The notes under the pieces: model-generated
Databases searched by the model: none
Told to the model about the DNA's origin: nothing
What the model saw: only the letters and a program-made list of their open reading frames with translations
Position numbers and translations under genes: made by a program
Origin: Phycisphaerales bacterium
GTDB lineage: Bacteria; Planctomycetota; Phycisphaerae; Phycisphaerales; SM1A02
Direction: 5' to 3'
Assembly (NCBI GenBank): GCA_022447205.1
Contig: JAKVBQ010000015.1
Coordinates: 1 to 64,000 of the forward strand
Length of the DNA: 64,000 nt
Part shown: in pieces, positions 51,438-59,231 of the stretch
How positions within the stretch are numbered: position 1 is the stretch's first letter
How the letters are laid out: each line of letters opens with the position of its first letter

Positions 51438-52265
51438 TCACACCCAGATCGCGACCAGCGCCATCACCCCTGCACCGAGAATCGCCCAGAGCAGTCGTCG
51501 GCCTCGATTGGTGCCGCCCGGGAAGAACTCCTCGCGCACGATGTCGAGTGTCGCGATGTAGAGGAACGTGCCCGCAGCCACCGCCTTGAACCAGGCTTCT
51601 GCGGCACCGCTCCCTGCGCCGAAGAGATCGATTGCGGCGCCGCCCAGGAGGACCCCGAGCGGAGTGCTGCCGACGAAGACCAGCAGCGCAGGAATGCACG
51701 TGCGTGGTGGAATCGCTGCTTCCCGAAAGGTCGAACCGAGCGCGAAACCCGCTGCACCCTTGTGCGCCAGAATCGCGATCAGGAGGACGCCTGCTCCGGC
51801 GGCACTTGAGATGCCGAGGGTCACTCCCGCGATGATGCTGTGGATCGAGAGCGTGAGGAGGAGGAGGTAGGGGGCGAGGCTCCGTCCCTTCGTGGCGCCA
51901 AGCATCGCGGCCGATTCCGGGTCGGCACCATCTGAGCCCGTGTTCAGGGCCTGGGGGATGACTCGTTCGATGCCGAGAACCAGGATGAAGACGAAGGTCG
52001 CGACAGCGTAGGCCGCGGGGTAGTCGAGGTCCGGATAGGCGGTCGAGAAACCGTCGCTTGCATCGGCGAGGAGGTGGATGAGCCCGGCAGCGAGGAGCAC
52101 ACCACCGGCGAAGCTGTTGCCGTAGGCGATCGCGCGTCCCCCCGCGCCGCGAGCGGCGAGCCAGGGGGCGAAGACTCCGAACCCGCCGACTGCGGCGATC
52201 AATGCCGCCCAGAGGATGATGAGGCCGAGTCCGATCGAAGGTTCAGTGGTGGTTGATGCAAGCAT
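51438..52265 (-). CDS. ZIP-family divalent metal transporter
   Basis: A 275-residue polytopic protein with about eight transmembrane helices, the normal ZIP count. The metal-binding helices 4 and 5 are recognisable as LTLSIHSIIAGVTLG and LLIAILAHKGAAGFALG. In helix 4 the canonical H-S-x-x-E-G has Ala in place of Glu, which may alter metal choice. It would import zinc, iron or manganese across the inner membrane. The start at 52265 has a TAGAAT hexamer 9 bases upstream. Confidence 0.8.
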   Translation of the reverse strand: MLASTTTEPSIGLGLIILWAALIAAVGGFGVFAPWLAARGAGGRAIAYGNSFAGGVLLAAGLIHLLADASDGFSTAYPDLDYPAAYAVATFVFILVLGIERVIPQALNTGSDGADPESAAMLGATKGRSLAPYLLLLTLSIHSIIAGVTLGISSAAGAGVLLIAILAHKGAAGFALGSTFREAAIPPRTCIPALLVFVGSTPLGVLLGGAAIDLFGAGSGAAEAWFKAVAAGTFLYIATLDIVREEFFPGGTNRGRRLLWAILGAGVMALVAIWV

Positions 52266-52274
52266 GGGATCGTC

Positions 52275-52280
52275 ATTCTA
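52275..52280 (-). promoter_or_regulatory. -10-like hexamer TAGAAT, 9 nt before start at 52265
   Basis: A five-of-six match to TATAAT on the minus strand; it falls within a CGATCGTC-AGAATGACGATC-like dyad region upstream of the ZIP gene. No clear -35. Confidence 0.4.
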
Positions 52281-52343
52281 GACGATCGTCGGCTCATTGA
52301 TGTCCGGTCACCTGCCAGATTGCTCCAGGAGGGCGATCGCGAC

Positions 52344-52466
52344 TCACCTGTGAGGACCGTCGGGAACTGGTGCGTCGTGCAGATCGTGGATGGTCATGAC
52401 ATCGACCACCTTCTGGTCCCTGCACAGCGTGATCCCGGATCGGGTCTCCGACCTTGATCGGTGGTC
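52344..52466 (-). pseudogene. decayed 3' end of a UDP-glucose/GDP-mannose dehydrogenase gene
   Basis: Read on the minus strand this piece translates to about 40 residues (HRSRSET to DGPHR, stop) that align end to end, including the stop codon, with the last 40 residues of the intact dehydrogenase at 55542 (HRCTPEI to DGLYW, stop). By eye 16 of about 36 aligned positions match (for example G-I, Q-x-V-x-D-V, L-H-D-x-P, D-G), with one codon deleted. There is no start codon, and similarity fades upstream of the His-Arg. It is therefore a relic, either of a partial duplication or of an older paralogous gene. The phosphatase gene lies between relic and intact copy. Confidence 0.6.
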
Positions 52467-52686
52467 GGTCTTGGGCGGAATCTGCCGTGGAGCAAGGCAC
52501 TCCCCGCTCACACGTCCCGGTTGAACCTCTCGGACTCGTTTATCGACGTCTGGTATCGGATGACGGTGGTGAATTGATTTGGAGTTGCTCTTCGGAGCAT
52601 GGATGGGAGTGAATGCAGGGTAGAGTGATGTGAGAACTTGCATGGAATCTGTGGTCACGTTCAGCCGTGATGGCACTGGAGATCCG

Positions 52687-55476
52687 ATGCGGAATTGCAC
52701 CCTGATCGCCGTTCTTCTCGCCTTGTGGACATCCATGGCTTCCGCAGATCCACCCCACAATGGTGTGGCGATCGTCGAGCCGTTCCTCGGCAAGGCCACG
52801 CCCACCTCGATTCACATCGCATGGGAGACATCGAGCGGCACCGATACGCAGGTGCTCTACGGAACCTCGCCCTTGCTGGGTTTCACGGCAACCGGTGACT
52901 GGGAGACCGGATTCGGTGCTGCCCGCGTGCACCATGTCGATTTGGAAGGCCTTGAGCCGGACACGAAGTACTACTACCAATGTGTCTCGGCACCATATTC
53001 ATCCGGGACATACACATTCAGGACGCCGCCTGCGGAAGCGACCGGGGAGATGTTCACCTTCAGTGTCTATTCGGACGCCCAGTACGGTTCCGGTGGCGTG
53101 AAGCACCACGAGGTCGTCAACGAGGGGATCATCGACTTCTACGCCGAGGAGTATGGCGGAGCCATCGAGGATTCGCTTGCTTTCGTCCTCGTGCCCGGTG
53201 ACCTGGTCTCCACTGGGTCGAACTATTCCCATTGGACGGATCACTTCTTCGGCCAGGCGGCGAATCTGTACAGGAACGTGCCGCTCTATCCGGCACTGGG
53301 CAACCACGAGGCGAATGCCGACCTCTACTACCTTTACTTCGATCTCTTCGACAACGCGCCGGCGGGTCTCGAGGAGCACTGCTACTGGTTCGACTACCAG
53401 AACATCAGGGTGATCACCCTCGATTCGAATTCCGGATTCGCGACGCAGGCGCAGCTCGACTGGCTGGACGGCATCCTCGCCGATGCATGCGACGACGACG
53501 ACATCGACTTCGTCTTCGCGCAATTCCACCATCCCCACAAGTCCGAGTCCTGGACGCCGGGTGAATCGAACTTCTCGAGTTCGGTGGTCTCGAGAATGGA
53601 ACAGTTCTCGTCCGACTGCGGCAAGCCCTCGATCCATTTCTTCGGGCACACCCACAGCTATTCACGAGGCCAGAGCAGGGATCACGACCACCTCATGGTG
53701 AACGTCGCCAGTGCGATGGGGTCCCTCGACTACTGGTGGGACTATCCGAACCAGGACTACGACGAATTCCAGATCACGCTGCAGGAATGGGGCTTCGTCC
53801 AGATGGAGGTCGAATCCGGGGACACCCCGTCGTTCCGCCTGCGCCGGGTCAGTCGAGGCAACGACTACGTCGCCCGTGACAACGAGATCCGCGACGAGAT
53901 CGTCGTCCGGCTGGACAACGACGGTCCCGCGACACCAGCCGGGGTCTTCCCGACGATTGCCGACGGAGCGATATCCGGTGACGACGTCATGCTGCAGGGC
54001 ACGGTCTTCGATGACCCCGATGGTGATGTCGCACTCGAGAGCCATTGGCAGGTCGCGACGGCTCCTGATGGATTCTCGAATCCGGTCATCGACGAGTGGA
54101 AGCGGCGGGAGAACTGGTATCGGCCCGGGAATGGAGATGGTTGGTACAGCGTGGACACGGTCACTGATCCGGACATCACCAGGGTGACGCTCGAGGAGGC
54201 GCTGCCGGGCTGCATGACGCTTCATTGGCGTGTCAGGTATCGAGACGAAGCACTCGGTTGGAGCGAATGGTCCGATCCGGTCGCCTTCACAGTCGGGGAA
54301 TCAAGCGCCGGGACGAGCGCTCCCATGCCGGCTCCCGACGCGGAAGGCGTCGACCCCGGGACCGAGCTCGCCTGGTTCCCCTGTGAAGAGGCGGATGCCT
54401 ACGATGTCTACTTCGGAACGACCACGCCCCTGGATGCAGGCGACTACCAGGTGACCCAGTCGGCAACGACCCATGATCCGGGCGAACTGGATTTCGACAC
54501 GCGATACTTCTGGCGAATCGACAGCCACGAGGGTGATGAGATCCTCGAGGGGCCGACATGGTCGTTCGTGACGATGGAATCATTGCCGACGGCGGGTACG
54601 GCGGAGTGGCGGTTCGACGATGAGGATCCTGCCGTCGACATGCCGCTCGAGGCGGCGCACGGAGAGTCGACGATGACGCCGAGGGGCATGATCGAAGGTG
54701 TCGAGTGGGCGGTCGGCAGGAGCGATGGCACCACGATCCCGCACATCGATGGTGTCGAGACCGGATACATCATGCTCGACAACGTCCACGGAACCGGAAG
54801 AGGGCTCGAGACGTACTACATGGCCCCGGGCAATGGAGGCGGTGGATGCTGTGACGTGTATCACTTCACGATCATCTGGGACGTCTTCATCCCGACCAAC
54901 CAGTTCGAACTGCAGTGCCTCTGGCAGGGGAATGCCACCAATTCCAACGACGGGGAGTTCTTCCTCGACTGTTCCAACGGCGGCTTCTGGGTGAGGGGCA
55001 CCGGGTACATCGGGGAAAGCCTCTGGCGGAAGGGTGAGTGGGTTCGGATCGCCCACAGGGTCGACTACGACTCGAATTCATCCGCCATCTTCGTGAACGG
55101 CGTCAAGGTGCTCTCGGATGACGAACTGGCGGGGGCCGACTGGCTCTACGGATCAGGCAGTGGCGATCCGGTCTGGATGATCAGCGACAACGGACCTGAT
55201 TCGGATGTCTCGGTCGTCCATTGTGCGAACCTCGCCATCGTGGACCGCCTGCTTCCCGACGCGACGATCGCCGGCCTGGCCGGACCGAATGCCGGCGGGA
55301 TCATCGAGCCCGCCTCCCCGGTCATCACTGGTGACTTCAACGGTGACGGTCTGGTGAACGGTTCGGATCTCAGTTACCTGCTGGGCTACTGGAACCTGCC
55401 GAATGGCGACCTTGACGGTGACGGCAACACGACCGGATCCGATCTCTCGATCCTCCTGGGGAACTGGACCGGTTGA
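52687..55476 (+). CDS. secreted purple-acid-phosphatase-like protein with FN3, LamG-like and dockerin-like domains
   Basis: A 929-residue exported protein; GGAGA ribosome site, signal MRNCTLIAVLLALWTSMASA. An N-terminal FN3-like domain (TSIHIAWETSSGTDTQVLY and LEPDTKYYYQC) precedes a calcineurin-like phosphoesterase: FSVYSDAQYG, LVPGDLVSTG, ALGNHEAN, AQFHHPHKS and FFGHTHSYSRG, the FN3-plus-phosphatase design of purple acid phosphatases. Two more FN3-like domains (about 390-500, 545-640) follow, then a LamG/concanavalin-like region (GTAEWRFDDEDPA to LAIVDRLLPD) and two dockerin-like loops (DFNGDGLVNGSDLSYLLGYW, DLDGDGNTTGSDLSILLGNW). It probably releases phosphate from organic phosphate outside the cell. 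Confidence 0.85.
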   Translation: MRNCTLIAVLLALWTSMASADPPHNGVAIVEPFLGKATPTSIHIAWETSSGTDTQVLYGTSPLLGFTATGDWETGFGAARVHHVDLEGLEPDTKYYYQCVSAPYSSGTYTFRTPPAEATGEMFTFSVYSDAQYGSGGVKHHEVVNEGIIDFYAEEYGGAIEDSLAFVLVPGDLVSTGSNYSHWTDHFFGQAANLYRNVPLYPALGNHEANADLYYLYFDLFDNAPAGLEEHCYWFDYQNIRVITLDSNSGFATQAQLDWLDGILADACDDDDIDFVFAQFHHPHKSESWTPGESNFSSSVVSRMEQFSSDCGKPSIHFFGHTHSYSRGQSRDHDHLMVNVASAMGSLDYWWDYPNQDYDEFQITLQEWGFVQMEVESGDTPSFRLRRVSRGNDYVARDNEIRDEIVVRLDNDGPATPAGVFPTIADGAISGDDVMLQGTVFDDPDGDVALESHWQVATAPDGFSNPVIDEWKRRENWYRPGNGDGWYSVDTVTDPDITRVTLEEALPGCMTLHWRVRYRDEALGWSEWSDPVAFTVGESSAGTSAPMPAPDAEGVDPGTELAWFPCEEADAYDVYFGTTTPLDAGDYQVTQSATTHDPGELDFDTRYFWRIDSHEGDEILEGPTWSFVTMESLPTAGTAEWRFDDEDPAVDMPLEAAHGESTMTPRGMIEGVEWAVGRSDGTTIPHIDGVETGYIMLDNVHGTGRGLETYYMAPGNGGGGCCDVYHFTIIWDVFIPTNQFELQCLWQGNATNSNDGEFFLDCSNGGFWVRGTGYIGESLWRKGEWVRIAHRVDYDSNSSAIFVNGVKVLSDDELAGADWLYGSGSGDPVWMISDNGPDSDVSVVHCANLAIVDRLLPDATIAGLAGPNAGGIIEPASPVITGDFNGDGLVNGSDLSYLLGYWNLPNGDLDGDGNTTGSDLSILLGNWTG

Positions 55477-55541
55477 ATCCAGATCCCTTCTCCGTCACGT
55501 CTTTCAGGCGCCTCGGGCCTGCCGTACGTCGTGCGCCGGGG

Positions 55542-56852
55542 TCACCAGTAGAGACCGTCGTAGCCCGGAACGTCGTGGAGTTCGGGGATGTTGATGACGT
55601 CGATCACCCGCTGGTTCTCGCGCCACTTGATCCCGGCCCAGATCTCCGGCGTGCACCGGTGGCTGACCACGATGATGTCCGCTCGGTCCACGACTTCCTG
55701 CATGTTCTCGGTGAGCAGTTCCGCCAGGTGGGGGATGCTCTGCAGGGCGAAGTTGAGGTTCTCGCCGACGAGATTCGCGAGCGAGAGGTAGCGGTCGTAG
55801 ATGCAGACGGGGTGACCCTTGCCGCAGAGCCGTTCCACGAGCGTCACGATGGGTGACTCGCGGACGTCGTCCGTACCTTCCTTGAAGGCGAGGCCGAGGA
55901 TGCCGACCGTCGGGCGGTCCGGTGAGACGATCCGCTTGAGCAGCGATTCGATCTGCAGGGGGTTGGAGTCCCGGATGCCGCTGAGCATCGGCAGGCCGGT
56001 CGCGGTCTGTCGTGCGCCGTCGAGGATGCCTCGGATGTCCTTCGGCAGGCATGAGCCGCCGTAGGCGAATCCGGGCTTCAGGTAGCGGGGGGAGATGTTC
56101 AGTTTCCGGTCGGCACAGAAGATGTCCATGACCGCGTGGGAATCGATCCCCATTGCCTTGCAGATCATCCCAATCTCGTTGCCGAAGGTGACCTTGGCCG
56201 CATGGAAGCAGTTGTCGGCGTACTTGACCATGGAGGCGACACCGGGCGTGACGAAGAAGGTCTCCGCATCGATGCCCGGATACAGCTCTCGGCAGATGGC
56301 TTCGCTCTTCTTGTCGGTCGCGCCGAAGACGATCTTGGGCGGGTTGTAGAAGTCCTCGACCGCGACACCCTCGCGGAGGAACTCGGGGTGGCACACGTAG
56401 CCGATGCCTTCGCCCATCTTCCTGCCGGATGAGGCTTCGAGGACTTCCTGCATCTTCTCGTGGATGTAGGGGAGGCCCGTCGATCGGTTGAGGATCGTGA
56501 AGAATTCCTTGTCGTGCTTCTTGACCGCGGCACCGATCTGTTCGCTGACGCGAATCAGGTACTCGTCGTTGACGCCTCCGGAAGGCGTGGACGGGGTGCC
56601 GACGCAGACCAGCGCGAGGTCGGAGTCACGAACGGCGTCGTCGGCGGAGGTGCAGGCGGAGATGCGCCCTGCGGCGTGGACCTTGGCCATGATCTCGTCG
56701 AGACCATCCTCGATGATCGGGGACTCGCCCTTGCCGATGCGTTCGACCTTGACGTCGTTGACATCGACGCCGATGACGTCATGTCCGAGATCACCCAGGC
56801 AGCTGCAGCTGACCGTGCCGACGTACCCGAGGCCAAAGACACTGATTCTCAC
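55542..56852 (-). CDS. UDP-glucose/GDP-mannose 6-dehydrogenase (AlgD-like)
   Basis: A 436-residue NAD-dependent nucleotide-sugar dehydrogenase starting with GTG (GTGA overlap with the upstream GT4 stop). N-terminal NAD fold: MRISVFGLGYVGTVSCSCL; then LALVCVGTPS and the family signature GFAYGGSCLPKD with catalytic Cys268; the middle domain has YADNCFHAAKVTFGNEIG and LNISPRYLKPGFAYGG. Closest by memory to GDP-mannose 6-dehydrogenase (AlgD) rather than UDP-glucose dehydrogenase. It would oxidise a sugar nucleotide to the uronate for an acidic exopolysaccharide. The usual RST-x-LPGT loop is altered (RSTGLPYI). It is the second gene of a two-gene operon. Confidence 0.85.
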   Translation of the reverse strand: MRISVFGLGYVGTVSCSCLGDLGHDVIGVDVNDVKVERIGKGESPIIEDGLDEIMAKVHAAGRISACTSADDAVRDSDLALVCVGTPSTPSGGVNDEYLIRVSEQIGAAVKKHDKEFFTILNRSTGLPYIHEKMQEVLEASSGRKMGEGIGYVCHPEFLREGVAVEDFYNPPKIVFGATDKKSEAICRELYPGIDAETFFVTPGVASMVKYADNCFHAAKVTFGNEIGMICKAMGIDSHAVMDIFCADRKLNISPRYLKPGFAYGGSCLPKDIRGILDGARQTATGLPMLSGIRDSNPLQIESLLKRIVSPDRPTVGILGLAFKEGTDDVRESPIVTLVERLCGKGHPVCIYDRYLSLANLVGENLNFALQSIPHLAELLTENMQEVVDRADIIVVSHRCTPEIWAGIKWRENQRVIDVINIPELHDVPGYDGLYW

Positions 56853-58072
56853 GATTCTGTCCGCCCTTTCTTGCCACGGCGCCTGAGACTCGTCTCGAGG
56901 GCCAGGCGTATTGCAGAGTCGATCTTATCGACCATGTTCTGGATGCTCACCTCGTCCCGCATGAGTGCGCGGGCATTGGCGCAGATCCGTGTACGCTCAT
57001 CGTCATTCTCCATGACATGCTTGAGCGTAGACAGCAGTTCCGGGATATTCCCGCGCTCGAAACGCCATCCGGTCTCCTCGTGCCGGACGATCTCGCTGTC
57101 CGGGCCCGGCTCCTCGGCCACGATGGTGGGCTTGCCGAAGGCCAGGCACTGGTTGATCGCCAGGCCGAGCCCTCCGCAGAAGACGTTCAGGTCGGACGCG
57201 CCGATCCAGATGTAGTCCTCGCCCTCGGGAACCCGCCCCAGGACGTGGATCCGATCGGGGTCGGCGGCCTTCGCCATCTCCCGGACCGTGTCCAGGTACT
57301 CCCCGCCCCCGACGAAGACGAGCTCCATCCCGGGGTCCCAGTCGCGGATCGTCTTCCAGGCCTCGATCAGGTCGCCCTGTCGCTTCTTCTCGTACATGGT
57401 CGCGCAGCAGAGGAGGATCCGCTTGTCGGCGAGACCGTGCCTGGCCTTCAGCTCCTGCCCCTGCCGGAGGAGTTCATCGGTCTCCTCGAAGATCCGGTTG
57501 GTGTCGATCGTGTTGTTTGCGATGCGGATCCGGTCTCCGGGGTAGCCAAGGGAGACCAGGTCATCGTAGGACGTCTGCCCGTAGACGATCTGCGCGTCGA
57601 ACGCCTTGTAGAAAGGTCGCTTCGCGGCTTGGATGATCGGGGCGGGTATCGAGGAGAAGCTCTGGACCTTGGTCCAGCCCACCGTGCCGAGGCCCAGCCT
57701 GGGTGCGGCGCGGGGAATCTGCCAGCATCCGAGGTTCCGGATGTTGTTCTCCATGACGAGGACATGGGGGCGTTCTCTCTCGAGCCGTTCCATCATGTCG
57801 GGCCAGCGCTGGTACCCCAGGCCGAGGAAACTGCGTTCATCGACATCCCTCTGGTTGATGTACGGCCTCGTGCCGCCACCGAAGGTGTGCCCGTCGTCCA
57901 GTCGGCCGTAGACCTCGACCGTGTAGTCATTCTTGTTCTTCTCGATCAACCGGTCCCAGATCGGCAGTCGGTAGTGCCAGACCTTGTCCTGGCTGAACCA
58001 CACGCGCGGAAGGGGCTCGCCCGATGCGCTCGGTGTGTCTTCGGAGGCCGGATTCGGGGTGTTGGTGCTCAC
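56849..58072 (-). CDS. glycosyltransferase family 4 protein
   Basis: A 407-residue GT-B glycosyltransferase starting with GTG. After an 18-residue Ser/Thr/Pro-rich start, the N-terminal domain contains FSQDKVWHYRLPIWDRL and the C-terminal domain has RILLCCATMYEKKRQGDLIEAW, LVFVGGGEYLDTV, HVLGRVPEGEDYIWIGASDLNVF and GPDSEIVRHEETGW, the GPDSE-type loop where Glu binds the sugar nucleotide. Coupled to the AlgD-like gene by a GTGA overlap, so the pair probably makes and transfers a sugar in exopolysaccharide or envelope glycan synthesis. Acceptor unknown. Confidence 0.85.
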   Translation of the reverse strand: MSTNTPNPASEDTPSASGEPLPRVWFSQDKVWHYRLPIWDRLIEKNKNDYTVEVYGRLDDGHTFGGGTRPYINQRDVDERSFLGLGYQRWPDMMERLERERPHVLVMENNIRNLGCWQIPRAAPRLGLGTVGWTKVQSFSSIPAPIIQAAKRPFYKAFDAQIVYGQTSYDDLVSLGYPGDRIRIANNTIDTNRIFEETDELLRQGQELKARHGLADKRILLCCATMYEKKRQGDLIEAWKTIRDWDPGMELVFVGGGEYLDTVREMAKAADPDRIHVLGRVPEGEDYIWIGASDLNVFCGGLGLAINQCLAFGKPTIVAEEPGPDSEIVRHEETGWRFERGNIPELLSTLKHVMENDDERTRICANARALMRDEVSIQNMVDKIDSAIRLALETSLRRRGKKGRTES

Positions 58073-58385
58073 GGGCGATTCAGTCCACTTTCCGGGGTCC
58101 CCATCGTCCGTTGCCGCAAGCCTTCAGTGATCGTGGCCGGTGTGGGGAGCCTGTTCGATCGGGCATCATAAGGCCTCGGAAGGGGTCCTGCTCCCCCGGA
58201 TGGCCGGCTCAGGGAGGGCACTTCTCACCCGGAGGAAGGCGCTCCGCCCGGAATCTGCCGTGGGAAGGACAGAGTCATGGAACGGGCAGGAAAGACATGG
58301 CCGGCGTCGTTGCATGTGTGGCGCATCGAGGGCGTAGAATCGTATCGAGCAGGTGGGCGGGACCTTCCGGCTCTGGAGCAGAACG
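58073..58385. other. 313-bp divergent intergenic region
   Basis: Between the GT4 start and the SOUL gene start. It holds the candidate promoter at 58310-58340; no open frame with a ribosome site, and no repeat or RNA fold of note, was seen. Confidence 0.45.
58310..58340 (+). promoter_or_regulatory. candidate promoter of the SOUL lipoprotein gene
   Basis: TTGCAT (58310) and TAGAAT (58335) separated by 19 bases; the -10 is a five-of-six match and lies 45 bases before an ATG with a GGAG ribosome site, so this message would have a normal leader. Confidence 0.35.
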
Positions 58386-59036
58386 ATGAACGAAGCACGG
58401 TCACGAGCGACGAAACGAAGGAAGCTTGCCTCCCGGCTGCTCTTCATTCCCCTCGCCGGCACGGTCCTGGTCCTCGTGAGTTGCGTGCGAACGTCAGGCG
58501 GGACCTGGTACTTCGATTCCGCGCCGCTTCCAGAAGGTTGGCCGGAGTTGACTCCGGTCGGTGAGGTCGAGATCCGGGAGTACCCGACCTACCGTGCCGC
58601 GGTCGTGAGCGAGAAGGACGGCCGCTCGGGAACGACCCCGATGTTCAGGTCGCTCTTCCAGCACATCAGTTCGAACGACATCCCGATGACCTCACCGGTC
58701 GACATGACCTACGACGAGGATGACTCTCGGATGACCGGCATGGCCTTTCTCTATCGAACTCCGGACCTCGGTCCTGTCGGGGCGGATGGCGTGGTTCGTG
58801 TCGAGGATGTCCAGCCACAGGCGTATGCGAGCACTGGTATGCGGGGTTCCTACTCCGACGCGCACCATGCCGAGGGGCTTGCACGTGTCCAGGCATGGCT
58901 TGCGGCACAGTCCAAGTGGAAGGCTGACGGCCCGTCTCGCTACCTCGGTTACAACAGCCCCTTCGTGCCGTGGTTCTGGCGGTACGGCGAGGTGCAGGTG
59001 CCCGTGGTCCGCGCGACGGATGGGGTTGATCCCTGA
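58386..59036 (+). CDS. SOUL-family haem-binding lipoprotein
   Basis: A 216-residue lipoprotein; signal ends in LVLVSC (Cys33). The body has the SOUL signature VEIREYPTYRAA (about 56-67), then NDIPMTSPVDMTYDED and an APAYPFVPW-like end (SPFVPWFWRYGEVQV). SOUL/HBP proteins bind haem or tetrapyrroles in several organisms. A GGAG ribosome site 8 bases upstream fixes the start at 58386 over 58353. Downstream lies an out-of-frame dockerin relic, so this gene once may have ended in a longer tail or the relic belongs to a lost neighbour. Confidence 0.8.
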   Translation: MNEARSRATKRRKLASRLLFIPLAGTVLVLVSCVRTSGGTWYFDSAPLPEGWPELTPVGEVEIREYPTYRAAVVSEKDGRSGTTPMFRSLFQHISSNDIPMTSPVDMTYDEDDSRMTGMAFLYRTPDLGPVGADGVVRVEDVQPQAYASTGMRGSYSDAHHAEGLARVQAWLAAQSKWKADGPSRYLGYNSPFVPWFWRYGEVQVPVVRATDGVDP

Positions 59037-59039
59037 CGT

Positions 59040-59181
59040 CTACGAGCGCAACCAGGTCAATTGCGGAGGTTGCATCGAGAACGATTGCAACGTCTGCGTC
59101 ATGACCGATCCTGCCGACCTCGACTTCGACGAAATTGTGGATGGCGGCGATCTCTCGCGGCTCCCTGGGGCATGGGGCTGA
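59040..59181 (+). pseudogene. orphan dockerin-like tail in a shifted frame
   Basis: In the +1 frame relative to the SOUL gene, the sequence encodes a Cys-rich spacer (NCGGCIENDCNVC) followed by TDPADLDFDEIVDGGDLSRLPGAWG and a stop. That is a clear single dockerin-like loop (D-x-D-x-D-x-I-V-D-G-G-D-L-S-R-L-x-G-A-W-G), with G to E and L to P changes. No start codon with a ribosome site precedes it. Because the preceding gene ends only 4 bases earlier, either a frameshift has separated a former tail from the SOUL protein or the tail is the remains of a deleted neighbouring gene. Confidence 0.55.
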
Positions 59182-59231
59182 ACTGTCCTCTCCAGGTCTT
59201 CTTGAAGAAGTGGATTGGTGCGGGGTGTTCT

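Larger units (their letters stand above)
52266..52686. other. 421-bp intergenic stretch holding a gene relic
   Basis: Between the ZIP start and the phosphatase start (divergent). Apart from the ZIP promoter and the dehydrogenase relic at 52344-52466, nothing recognisable is seen; a TAGAGT hexamer (52621-52626) and a GGAGA ribosome site precede the phosphatase gene. Confidence 0.5.

Noticed and set aside
52476-58263. 15-base exact repeat CGGAATCTGCCGTGG at 52476-52490 and 58249-58263
   Set aside because: In 64 kb one or two exact 15-base repeats are expected by chance; no flanking homology or target-site structure is present.
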